This document shows positions 1 through 7,199 of a stretch of 29,998 nt of DNA, in pieces. The stretch's first letter is position 1; the number at the start of each line of letters is the position of its first letter. This stretch comes from CAVVYJ01 sp963752495 (lineage in GTDB: Bacteria; Pseudomonadota; Gammaproteobacteria; Burkholderiales; Methylophilaceae): assembly GCA_963752495.1 (NCBI GenBank), contig CAVVYJ010000006.1:1-29998 (forward strand), in the 5' to 3' direction. Made by a program: the position numbers and the translations under genes. The notes below the pieces were generated by a model that did no database searches, was not told the origin of the DNA, and saw only the letters and a program-made list of their open reading frames with translations.

Positions 1-16
1 CCCTCTCTCTCCGCCA
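1..16 (+). tRNA. tRNA-Ser, 3' end only (partial)
   Basis: The first 16 bases read as the T-arm 3' strand (CCCTC), the 3' acceptor strand (TCTCTCC), discriminator G and an encoded CCA. This matches the usual end of proteobacterial serine tRNA genes whose acceptor begins GGAGAGA. The rest of the gene lies outside the window, so the anticodon cannot be read. Confidence 0.7.
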
Positions 17-70
17 GCAGTAAATTCATAGCAATCACATTTTTAACTCCGCATAAAAATAGTGGTTGTC

Positions 71-83
71 GGGAGTAACTCCC
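71..83. promoter_or_regulatory. short perfect palindrome upstream of the beta-propeller gene
   Basis: GGGAGT and ACTCCC flank a single A. The half-sites resemble the GGGA/TCCC halves of the dyad seen in the four shared promoters further on, but in everted orientation. There is no T-tract, so it is not an obvious terminator. An operator role for the downstream gene is inference only. Confidence 0.3.
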
Positions 84-178
84 AGATACAATTCCTGCTT
101 TTTGATGTATCTAGATAAAAAATAATTCATTAAGCTTTGAGCACTTTGTTCGAACTAATGTTATCTGGAGAATCTCGC

Positions 179-1246
179 GTGAAGCAGTCAATAAATAATC
201 GTAAACTATCTCAAGCGTTGGTTTTTATCGTTGGAGCCGTTCTGACATCTGCAGCTCTTGCAGCAAGTAAAGGAGTTGCATATGTGTCGAATCAAGATGG
301 CGCAGTAACTGTGATTGATTTAGATACGATGGAAATAAAAGCACCTATCAATATTGGAGCAAAAGGACCAAGGGGGATTGGTATTACAGCAGATGGCAAG
401 CACTTAATCACAGCAAATCAGGGTGATAGTAATATTTCCATTGTAGATGTGTCCGGCGTAAATCCGACAAAACTAGTAGCAATTGGCAAAAATCCAGAAT
501 TTGTACGTGTACTGGGCGATCGCGCTTATGTTGCATATGAGCCAAGTTCTAAAGGTGGTCCGCCTCCCAAGCCTGGAGCAGAGGTGGAAGATGACGATGA
601 TGATGACAAAATTCCTGGGCGTATCGCGATTGTAGATTTAAAAAAGGGAAAAGTAATCAAAGAGATTATAGGTAAGCCTGAAACTGAGGGGCTGGAATTT
701 TCTAAAGATGGTAAAAAGTTGATTGTGACGAATGAGTCAGATAATTCCGTTACCGTGCATAACATCAAGTCGGGAAAATTGCTAAAGAGCGTATCGGTTG
801 GCAAGTATGGTAATCGTCCACGTGGAATCAAGGCGTCGCCAGATGGTAAAACCTATCTGGTTACACTAGAGCTATCTGACAAAATGCTGGTGCTGAATGA
901 TAAATTTGAAGTGACCCGTGAAGTGAATACAGGCAAAACACCTTATGGGGTTTCATACGACCGTGAAGGTAAGCGAATTTTTGTTGCTGCCAATAAGGAA
1001 AAAGCGCTTCAAGTTTTTGATGCTAATACTTTAGAGAAGATAAAAGACATACCGACTGGCGATCGTTGCTGGCATTTTAGTTTTACGCCGGATGATCAGC
1101 AGCTGTTGATGGCGTGTGGTAAGTCAAGCGAAGTGCTTGTGATTGATGCAAATAAGCTTGAGGTGACTAAGCGTATCCCCGCAAAGGAAATGCCCTGGGG
1201 TATTGTGACATATCCAAAATCTACAGGTAGTATTGATTTACCCTGA
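179..1246 (+). CDS. periplasmic YVTN-type beta-propeller protein
   Basis: Exported protein of about 355 residues. I prefer the GTG at 179 because GGAG lies at 167-170; the frame is open back to a TTG at 137 that has no ribosome binding site. A hydrophobic signal peptide ends near the AALAAS motif. The rest is a series of blades with YVTN-family signatures (VAYVSNQDGAVTVID, LIVTNESDNSVTV and IFVAANKE are examples). This family includes propellers encoded near PQQ-dependent dehydrogenases, which fits the nearby xoxF. An unusual insert between blades holds six consecutive aspartates (codons 590-607) after a Pro/Gly-rich stretch. The true function is unknown; binding or sensing of a divalent or lanthanide ion is only inference. 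It converges on the lanpepsy-like gene. Confidence 0.75.
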   Translation: MKQSINNRKLSQALVFIVGAVLTSAALAASKGVAYVSNQDGAVTVIDLDTMEIKAPINIGAKGPRGIGITADGKHLITANQGDSNISIVDVSGVNPTKLVAIGKNPEFVRVLGDRAYVAYEPSSKGGPPPKPGAEVEDDDDDDKIPGRIAIVDLKKGKVIKEIIGKPETEGLEFSKDGKKLIVTNESDNSVTVHNIKSGKLLKSVSVGKYGNRPRGIKASPDGKTYLVTLELSDKMLVLNDKFEVTREVNTGKTPYGVSYDREGKRIFVAANKEKALQVFDANTLEKIKDIPTGDRCWHFSFTPDDQQLLMACGKSSEVLVIDANKLEVTKRIPAKEMPWGIVTYPKSTGSIDLP

Positions 1247-1271
1247 GATTAAGACTGAGCTTGAGAAATAA

Positions 1272-1298
1272 AAAAAGCACGCATATAGCGTGCTTTTT
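1272..1298. terminator. bidirectional intrinsic terminator
   Basis: An 11-bp perfect stem (AAAAAGCACGC / GCGTGCTTTTT) encloses the loop ATATA. It lies between two convergent genes and has an A-tract on one side and a T-tract on the other, so it can stop transcription from both directions. Confidence 0.85.
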
Positions 1299-1319
1299 AT
1301 TTAAAAAATAACTAAGAAA

Positions 1320-1841
1320 TTATTCTTCTACACCAATCTGATAAATTTCCTGCTCGGCCTCTTCTGCCAGCTTGCCAGTTGCGGCATCTACTTCAACTTC
1401 CATTTCTTTGCCATCTTTAGTCTTAATGTCAAACTCATAAGATGCGCTGCCATCTGCTTCGATAGAAAACTCAGTTTCAATTACTTCGCCCGGAAATTTA
1501 GCAAGTGCAGTAGCCTTTGCTTCTTCCTGTGTGATTTTTGCTATTGCTTTAAATTCCGGATCATCAGCGTTAGCGACTTCCCGCTCTTCTTCAACAACTT
1601 TACCCGTTTTGGCTGAGCATTCAACTTCCCACTCTTTGCCATCAGCGCCTTTAATGTCAAATTCATATTGCGCCTTACCGCGGTCAAGTTCAGCTTCTAG
1701 CGTAAGAATTACGCCAGGGTGTTTTGCTAAGGCAGCCTTCATGCAGGTTTCCATTCTTCCTTTATGTGAATGGCTGTCTGCAAAAGCCAGTGTGCTCATG
1801 CATGTGGCTGCAATGGCAAGTGCGATTAGTTTTTTGTTCAT
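1320..1841 (-). CDS. lanpepsy-like periplasmic protein with two PepSY domains
   Basis: A 173-residue exported protein. The signal peptide (MNKKLIALAIAATCMSTLAFA) is followed by two PepSY-like repeats, about residues 30-90 and 100-165. Each has the alternating pattern YEFDIK-x-x-DGKE(W/M)EVE and ends in an ATGK/KTGK turn. The mature protein is very acidic, with two cysteines (33 and 75) that could form a disulfide. Tandem PepSY architecture, size and acidity match lanpepsy, a periplasmic lanthanide-binding protein described in Methylobacillus flagellatus; that link is from known biology, and metal binding here is inferred. AAGGAG stands just before the ATG. It is divergent from the exbB operon, with operator-like dyads between them. 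Confidence 0.78.
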   Translation of the reverse strand: MNKKLIALAIAATCMSTLAFADSHSHKGRMETCMKAALAKHPGVILTLEAELDRGKAQYEFDIKGADGKEWEVECSAKTGKVVEEEREVANADDPEFKAIAKITQEEAKATALAKFPGEVIETEFSIEADGSASYEFDIKTKDGKEMEVEVDAATGKLAEEAEQEIYQIGVEE

Positions 1842-1900
1842 ATCAATCTCCTTTGTGATTAAAAAAAATGAATCACTGTTACGTTAAATTCAATAGCTAG

Positions 1901-1929
1901 ATGATAGCAAAATTTTTAAATTAAATCAA
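1901..1929 (-). promoter_or_regulatory. sigma-70-like promoter of the lanpepsy-like gene
   Basis: On the minus strand, TTGATT (plus 1924-1929) and TATCAT (plus 1901-1906) are separated by exactly 17 bases. This predicts a start near 1894 and a leader of about 50 bases before the ATG at 1841. The surrounding region is AT-rich, so chance matches are possible. Confidence 0.5.
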
Positions 1930-2011
1930 TAACTATATGATTAATATAGATTTTTTTATTGTATTTTTTAAATTATTTTTACAATCTATTAACAATTAGG
2001 CTGTTTTAAGC

Positions 2012-2040
2012 AATATTTCCCAAAATAATCGGGAAATATT
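2012..2040. promoter_or_regulatory. perfect 10-bp inverted repeat, candidate operator
   Basis: AATATTTCCC (2012-2021) and GGGAAATATT (2031-2040) flank a 9-base spacer. The TCCC/GGGA core resembles the dyad of the adjacent promoter module at 2040-2057, giving two adjacent dyads between the divergent lanpepsy-like and exbB genes. A TTCCC at the same 24-base offset upstream of CCTATA also occurs before xoxF (10875). A likely regulator is the LuxR/NarL-type protein encoded at 9896, but that is inference. Confidence 0.55.
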
Positions 2041-2095
2041 CCTATAGGTATTCGGGAATCCTGCTCTTACGAAAATTTTCATTAAACCGTATATT
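2040..2095 (+). promoter_or_regulatory. shared promoter module, copy A (exbB-tonB-T1SS-TCS operon)
   Basis: TCCTATA at 2040, CGGGA at 2053, CTCTTACG at 2064 and the -10 TATATT at 2090. TTACGA (2067-2072) acts as a poor -35 at 17-bp spacing, as in activator-dependent sigma-70 promoters. The same elements at identical offsets occur at 10578, 10898 and 13202. Predicted start is near 2102, about 93 bases before exbB. Confidence 0.75.
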
Positions 2096-2194
2096 CCACG
2101 GTTGCAAATTTTTTTAAATTTCTTTTATGGCCTGATTGTCAGTTAATGGCTGTCAACAGATTAGGTTTGTAATTAACTCAAAACGAAATGACTT

Positions 2195-2836
2195 ATGAAT
2201 AATATGCCAAGTATTGTAGATCTCGTGTTGTATTTTTTAGCAGGATTGTCGGTGCTAACCTGGACAATTCTCATTTTTAAAGCTTATGTATTTTGGCGAC
2301 AAAAATTAGCAAATGCTAAATTGTTAAATAGCTTTTCGAGTCTTACTCGCCTAACTAAATTTCCCGAAGCGCTATACAAGGCTAGGGGTACTTTAAGCGT
2401 TCTTAGCAATAAGGTAATGCTTGACCTGAAAAACTGGAGTAAAGATACTTCACGAGATGCCAACGCATACGGCGAACTGCTAAAGCAGTCGCTAAGAGAA
2501 ACCCGACATCAACAACAGGTGCGCTTGGAAAGTGGTTTAGCGGTACTTGCAAGCATAGGCTCTACTTCGCCATTTATTGGCTTATTTGGCACTGTATGGG
2601 GCATTATGCATGCTTTAAAAGACATTTCTGCTACAGGCTCGGCAGGTCTGGATGTGGTGGCAGGCCCAATCGGTGAAGCGCTGATTGCTACAGCAATGGG
2701 TATTGCAACGGCTATACCAGCAGTGCTGGCCTACAATTATTTTTTACGTCAATCACGCCTTGCTGCAGCTGATATGGATCATTTCTCAGAGCGGCTGCAA
2801 CTGCTAGCTAAACATTCAGACTATAAGGTGGATTAA
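2195..2836 (+). CDS. exbB: ExbB-like proton channel subunit (MotA/TolQ/ExbB family)
   Basis: A 213-residue inner-membrane protein and the first gene of the long operon. It has a transmembrane segment near residues 8-30, a cytoplasmic stretch, then two more membrane segments near 108-130 and 150-180. The conserved MotA/TolQ/ExbB core is visible as a SIGSTSPFIGLFGTVWGIM block followed by a GPIGEALIATAMGIATAIPA block, including the Thr/Gly positions that line the proton path. With ExbD it should use the proton gradient to power TonB, which in turn energises an outer-membrane receptor. The gene ends two bases before exbD. Its position with a type I exporter and near xoxF suggests a dedicated rather than housekeeping complex. 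Confidence 0.92.
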   Translation: MNNMPSIVDLVLYFLAGLSVLTWTILIFKAYVFWRQKLANAKLLNSFSSLTRLTKFPEALYKARGTLSVLSNKVMLDLKNWSKDTSRDANAYGELLKQSLRETRHQQQVRLESGLAVLASIGSTSPFIGLFGTVWGIMHALKDISATGSAGLDVVAGPIGEALIATAMGIATAIPAVLAYNYFLRQSRLAAADMDHFSERLQLLAKHSDYKVD

Positions 2837-2838
2837 TC

Positions 2839-3282
2839 ATGTCCATGGACAATTATAGCTCTGAGGGTAGCATGATGAGTGAAATCAATGTTACCCCGCT
2901 AGTGGATGTGATGCTGGTGCTACTTACCGTGTTTATTGTCACGGCTCCGCTACTCATGAATGCAGTATCGGTAAAGCTCCCCAAAGCTTCGGCCAGCGTT
3001 GCCATTACCAAGCCTAAAACAGCCCATATCAGTGTGACTGCTAAAGGTGAGATTTATCTGGACCAAGCTAAATTGAGCCAAACACAACTGGAAGCTGAGT
3101 TAAAGCAATCCAGCGCAATACCGGATTACTCAGTGGAGATTTTTGCTGATGAAAAGGCTTATTATGGCATTGTGGCCAAGGTGATGGCGGCAATTCAGCG
3201 TGCGGGCATCGCAAAATTCACCTTCGTGATGCTGCCTGATGTGGCTTTGCCAGCATCAATACCAGCGCCTGCAGGCAGCTAG
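2839..3282 (+). CDS. exbD: ExbD-like proton channel subunit (ExbD/TolR family)
   Basis: A 147-residue protein with a short cytoplasmic N-terminus, one transmembrane helix (about residues 18-42) and a periplasmic domain. The family signature INVTPLVDVMLVLL is intact, including the essential membrane Asp (D23) that carries protons. The periplasmic part has the ExbD/TolR fold pattern with the AKVMAAIQRAGI helix. AAGGTGG precedes the ATG, and the gene begins two bases after exbB ends. It is the partner of the neighbouring ExbB and TonB. Confidence 0.92.
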   Translation: MSMDNYSSEGSMMSEINVTPLVDVMLVLLTVFIVTAPLLMNAVSVKLPKASASVAITKPKTAHISVTAKGEIYLDQAKLSQTQLEAELKQSSAIPDYSVEIFADEKAYYGIVAKVMAAIQRAGIAKFTFVMLPDVALPASIPAPAGS

Positions 3283-3291
3283 GGGCATTTT

Positions 3292-4074
3292 TTGAGCGTT
3301 GTGGCACTTAACCCATCTGCCTATGCAGAAAATCAAAAATTGAGCAGTAATAGTGACAGGCTATTTTGGTTTGCGCTGATTTTATCGTTGCTTTTGCATG
3401 CAGGTTTATATTATGTGCTGCCTTATTTGCAAAGTAGCCCAGTTCAGCCAATTAAGCGGATTGTGGTAGAACTCAACATGGCTGAGCAGCAGCAAGCAGT
3501 GTCAGAACCTGCGCCTGAGCCCAAGGTTGAGCCCACGCCCATAGAGCCTAAGCCACAGCAAGTCATTAAAGAGCAAGCCAAACCGCAAAAACCTGTAGAA
3601 GTAGCACCTGTGCTTGCTACAGAGTCACCTAGCGCACCTAGTGATTATGTTGCTCCACCAGCCCCTGCACCTGTTGCTGAGAGTACGCCTGAGCCAACAA
3701 AAAGTAGCAATACGAGCGCAGCCGCACCCTCCAGCAACGTTTCGGCTGAGCAAACCGACACGAACGAGGTCAGCAGGGATGAGGCTTGGGATGGGTACGG
3801 GCAGGCCTTATATGAAATGGTAGGTAGAAACAAAAATTATCCGCAAATCGCCATCAGGCGTAGCTGGGAAGGCCAAGCCAAAGTGCTAGCAAAATTTATC
3901 TTAGGAAAATTAGTTGACGTCACTTTAATCGACTCGTCAGGTCATGAAGTGCTGGATAAAGAAGCGCTCTCAATGCTGCGCAAGGCCGTAAGTCAGTTAC
4001 CTGTTCACGGTAACTTAGCTAAAAAAACATTCACTGTTACTGTTCCGGTCGATTTTAAGCTGGCTGAGCAATAG
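3292..4074 (+). CDS. tonB: TonB-like energy transducer
   Basis: A 260-residue protein, probably started by TTG at 3292 behind GGGG at 3282-3285. It has one N-terminal transmembrane helix (about residues 25-46). A long Pro/Glu/Lys/Ala-rich periplasmic spacer (about 65-155) follows. The C-terminal TonB domain (about 170-260) has NYPQIAIRRSWEGQAKV followed by the typical SSGHEVLD motif. It should span the periplasm and transmit ExbB/ExbD energy to an outer-membrane receptor, most simply the one encoded at 13320. It sits between exbD and a type I exporter, as HasB does in hemophore systems. Confidence 0.9.
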   Translation: MSVVALNPSAYAENQKLSSNSDRLFWFALILSLLLHAGLYYVLPYLQSSPVQPIKRIVVELNMAEQQQAVSEPAPEPKVEPTPIEPKPQQVIKEQAKPQKPVEVAPVLATESPSAPSDYVAPPAPAPVAESTPEPTKSSNTSAAAPSSNVSAEQTDTNEVSRDEAWDGYGQALYEMVGRNKNYPQIAIRRSWEGQAKVLAKFILGKLVDVTLIDSSGHEVLDKEALSMLRKAVSQLPVHGNLAKKTFTVTVPVDFKLAEQ

Positions 4075-4110
4075 TGCAGATTGCAAAAATGGAACTGATA
4101 TTGCTCAACT

Positions 4111-5838
4111 ATGCTCTCTAAATTAAAAATTCCGAAAAACGAAATCGCACAGGTTATTGCAGGCTATAAGTCTGTGTTCATCACTGTGGGTATTTTTAGT
4201 GCCATTATTAATTTAATGATGCTTGTGCCATCGCTCTACATGCTACAGGTATATGACCGAGTGCTCGCAAGCCGGAATGAAACAACATTGCTTATGCTTA
4301 CAATCATGGTTGTGGCAGCTTATCTCATCATAAGTGCTTTGGAATTTGTGCGTAGTTTTGTATTGATTCGCGTTGCTGCGCAAATGGATATGCAGTTAAA
4401 TAAGCGTGTTTACACCGCAGCCTTCGAACAGAACTTGAAGCGTGCCGGTGTGAATGCTGGACAGTTTTTGCAGGATCTAACCAACATCAGGCAGTTTCTG
4501 GCGGGTAATGCGCTCTTTGCATTTTTTGATGCGCCATGGTTTCCGGTTTATCTGTTTGTCATTTTCTTGTTTGATACCTCGTTAGGATTTTTTGCATTAT
4601 TTGGCACGATAATGTTAGTGGCTTTAGCTTTTTTTAACGAAAGAGTTTCCAAAAAGCCACTGGCTGATGCCAATACTATGGCAATAGCTGCAAGTAACCT
4701 GGCAACCAACAATCTGCGTAATGCGGAAGTGATTGAGGCAATGGGTATGTTGCCCAATTTAATGGCGCGCTGGTTTAGGCTGCAAAGTAAATTTTTGCAA
4801 CTGCAGGGAGAAGCCAGTGAAAAAGCCGGCATTATCTCAGCTATCACTAAATTTGTAAGAATCTGCCTGCAATCACTCGTGCTGGGCTTTGGTGCTTTAC
4901 TGGTGCTTGAGAACAAAATCACCCCTGGCATGATGATTGTGGCATCGATTCTAATGGGCAGAGTATTGAGCCCTGTCGAACAAATGATTAACGTTTGGAA
5001 ATCGCTTAGTAACGCAAAAAGTGCTTATTTACGCTTAAGCGAGTTATTGAGCGCAAACCCAATGCGTGACGTGGGTATGCCATTGCCAAAACCCTTAGGC
5101 AAAGTTACGGTAGAGGGGGCAACTGTAATCGCCCCGGGCGCAACAGTAGCGGCTTTAAGAAATGTTTCTTTTGCAATATCTCCAGGTGATGTGCTGGGTG
5201 TGATTGGCCCTAGTGGTGCAGGAAAATCCACACTAGCACGCGCTCTGGTAGGCGTTTGGCCTGCTGTGGCAGGCCATGTTCGTTTAGACAGTGCTGACGT
5301 CTTTCAGTGGAATAAAGAAGAGCTAGGCCCGCATATTGGTTACTTGCCTCAGGATATTGAATTGTTTGCGGGCACGGTGAGCGAAAATATTGCACGTTTT
5401 GGCAATATTGACTCGGAAAAAGTCGTGCAGGCGGCACAGCGTGCCGGTGTGCACGACATGATTTTGCGCTTTTCCCAAGGTTATGACACGCCATTGGGCG
5501 ATGGTGGCGCTGGGCTCTCGGGCGGACAAAAGCAACGCCTTGGTCTGGCAAGAGCAATCTACGACGACCCTTCACTTATTGTGCTCGATGAGCCCAATTC
5601 GAATTTAGATGATGCTGGTGAACAAGCGCTACTTGGTGCGATTAACGATTTGCGCCAACGCGGCAAAACTATCGTAATGGTCACACATCGTAATAGTGCG
5701 CTATCAATGAGCAACAAATTACTGTTGTTGGTGGATGGCATTGCACAGATGTTTGGCCCCAGCAAAGAGGTGTTGGGCGCATTAGCAAAGCTAAACCAAG
5801 AAAAAGTCACACAGATTAGAGCAAGTGCAAAGGTTTAA
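4111..5838 (+). CDS. type I secretion ABC transporter (PrtD/HasD-like)
   Basis: A 575-residue export ATPase with an N-terminal membrane domain of about six helices (residues 20-300) and a C-terminal nucleotide-binding domain. Walker A is GPSGAGKS (366-373), followed by a Q-loop GYLPQDIELF, the signature LSGGQKQR, Walker B LIVLDEP and the switch His in MVTHR. There is no N-terminal C39 peptidase or degenerate C39 domain, so it belongs with PrtD/HasD/AprD-type exporters, which move RTX proteins or hemophores with uncleaved C-terminal signals. The membrane fusion gene follows immediately. The likely substrate is the RTX protein encoded at 18294-20502. Confidence 0.92.
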   Translation: MLSKLKIPKNEIAQVIAGYKSVFITVGIFSAIINLMMLVPSLYMLQVYDRVLASRNETTLLMLTIMVVAAYLIISALEFVRSFVLIRVAAQMDMQLNKRVYTAAFEQNLKRAGVNAGQFLQDLTNIRQFLAGNALFAFFDAPWFPVYLFVIFLFDTSLGFFALFGTIMLVALAFFNERVSKKPLADANTMAIAASNLATNNLRNAEVIEAMGMLPNLMARWFRLQSKFLQLQGEASEKAGIISAITKFVRICLQSLVLGFGALLVLENKITPGMMIVASILMGRVLSPVEQMINVWKSLSNAKSAYLRLSELLSANPMRDVGMPLPKPLGKVTVEGATVIAPGATVAALRNVSFAISPGDVLGVIGPSGAGKSTLARALVGVWPAVAGHVRLDSADVFQWNKEELGPHIGYLPQDIELFAGTVSENIARFGNIDSEKVVQAAQRAGVHDMILRFSQGYDTPLGDGGAGLSGGQKQRLGLARAIYDDPSLIVLDEPNSNLDDAGEQALLGAINDLRQRGKTIVMVTHRNSALSMSNKLLLLVDGIAQMFGPSKEVLGALAKLNQEKVTQIRASAKV

Positions 5839-7197
5839 ATGATGAAAAACTTGGCTCAAAAATCGCAAGCTTATCAAGATGTCGCTTTTTATGAAGCGCC
5901 CTTAGCTGACTTAAATACGGACATTAAAAAGTACACGCGCATGGGTTGGTGGATTTTGCTTGGTGGACTTGGCAGTTTTCTGTTGTGGGCATCGTTTGCA
6001 CCGTTAGATAAGGGCGTACCTTTGAGCGGTACGGTCTCTGTTGCGACTAATAGAAAAGCCGTTCAGCATGAAAACGGCGGCACCATTGAAACTATTTTGG
6101 TTAAAGAGGGTGATGCGGTTAAAGCCGGTGACGTACTCGTACGCATGAATAATGTGCAAGTTAAGGCCAATGCAGATACTAATCGGGTTCAATATTATAT
6201 TGCGCGGGCAACCGAAGCCAGACTAATTGCAGAGCGCGACGGCTTGAAAAAAATCGTTTTCCCGCTGCAATTAATGGAAGTTAAGAATGATCCGCGTATT
6301 GCAAGCTATTTAAGCTCACAAGAGCAAGTGTTTTTTTCGCGGCAGGGAGCATTAAGAAGTGAGTTATCTGCACTGGATGAGAGTATTGCTGGTTTGGTTT
6401 CTCAAACCAAAGGGCTGCAGGAATCACGTGATAACAAAAAAATGCAGTTGCAGTTTATAGCGCAACAATTAGAAGGGGTGCGTGACCTCACGAAAGAAGG
6501 CTATGTTGCGCATAATCGATTGCTGGAGCTTGAGCAAACCAACGCGCAGATTAATGCGACGATCTCAGAAGACATTGGCAACATTGGCCGCGGCCAGCGT
6601 CAGATAGCAGAACTGAAATTACAAAAAATTAAACGCTTGCAAGATTATCAAAAAGAAGTGAGAACTCAGCTGTTGGACGTGCAAAAACAGGCAGATGCGC
6701 TTGGGAGCCAGTTGAAAGGTTTGGATTACGACTTGGCAAAAGTCGAAGTAAAGGCACCGGTATCTGGCACGGTGGTTGCAATGGCAGTGTTTACGCAGGG
6801 TGCTGTGGTTAGTCCGGGCTTTAAAATGATGGATATTGTGCCTAGCGAAGATTTGCTGGTAGTAGAAGGCAAATTGCCGGTTCATTTAATAGATAAAGTT
6901 CATCCGGGGCTTAAAGTGGATTTAATGTTTACGGCATTTAACCGTAATTTAACACCGCATATTCCTGGCGAACTTACGCAAATCTCTGCAGACCGTTTTA
7001 CTGATGAAAATACAGGCCAGCCTTACTACAAAATTGTCGCAAAGGTAGCACCAGAAGGCGTTGCCATGCTTTCAGATTTGCAAATAAAGCCAGGCATGTC
7101 GGTGGATATGTTTGTAAAAACGGGCGAGCGCACGATGATGAATTACTTGCTTAAGCCTATCTATGATCATCTCAAAATGTCGATGTCAGAGGAATAA
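5839..7197 (+). CDS. type I secretion membrane fusion protein (HlyD/PrtE-like)
   Basis: A 452-residue periplasmic adaptor with a short cytoplasmic N-terminus, one transmembrane helix (about residues 35-57), and the first half of a lipoyl-like domain (HENGGTIETILVKEGDAV). A long coiled coil (about 115-290) follows. The second lipoyl half is VEVKAPVSGTVVAMAV, and a beta-barrel region ends the protein. It bridges the ABC exporter and the outer-membrane channel. The ATG directly follows the stop codon of the ABC gene, with AAAGG upstream, indicating translational coupling. Confidence 0.92.
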   Translation: MMKNLAQKSQAYQDVAFYEAPLADLNTDIKKYTRMGWWILLGGLGSFLLWASFAPLDKGVPLSGTVSVATNRKAVQHENGGTIETILVKEGDAVKAGDVLVRMNNVQVKANADTNRVQYYIARATEARLIAERDGLKKIVFPLQLMEVKNDPRIASYLSSQEQVFFSRQGALRSELSALDESIAGLVSQTKGLQESRDNKKMQLQFIAQQLEGVRDLTKEGYVAHNRLLELEQTNAQINATISEDIGNIGRGQRQIAELKLQKIKRLQDYQKEVRTQLLDVQKQADALGSQLKGLDYDLAKVEVKAPVSGTVVAMAVFTQGAVVSPGFKMMDIVPSEDLLVVEGKLPVHLIDKVHPGLKVDLMFTAFNRNLTPHIPGELTQISADRFTDENTGQPYYKIVAKVAPEGVAMLSDLQIKPGMSVDMFVKTGERTMMNYLLKPIYDHLKMSMSEE

Positions 7198-7199
7198 CA

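Noticed and set aside
526..831. Antisense open frame of 101 residues opposite the beta-propeller gene
   Set aside because: It is a shadow of the acidic insert and blades, with Ser/Pro-rich nonsense composition and no ribosome binding site.
2040..2095. Sigma-54 promoter
   Set aside because: No GG-N10-GC type element at the required spacing; a -10 of TATATT at 17 bases from TTACGA fits an activator-dependent sigma-70 promoter better.
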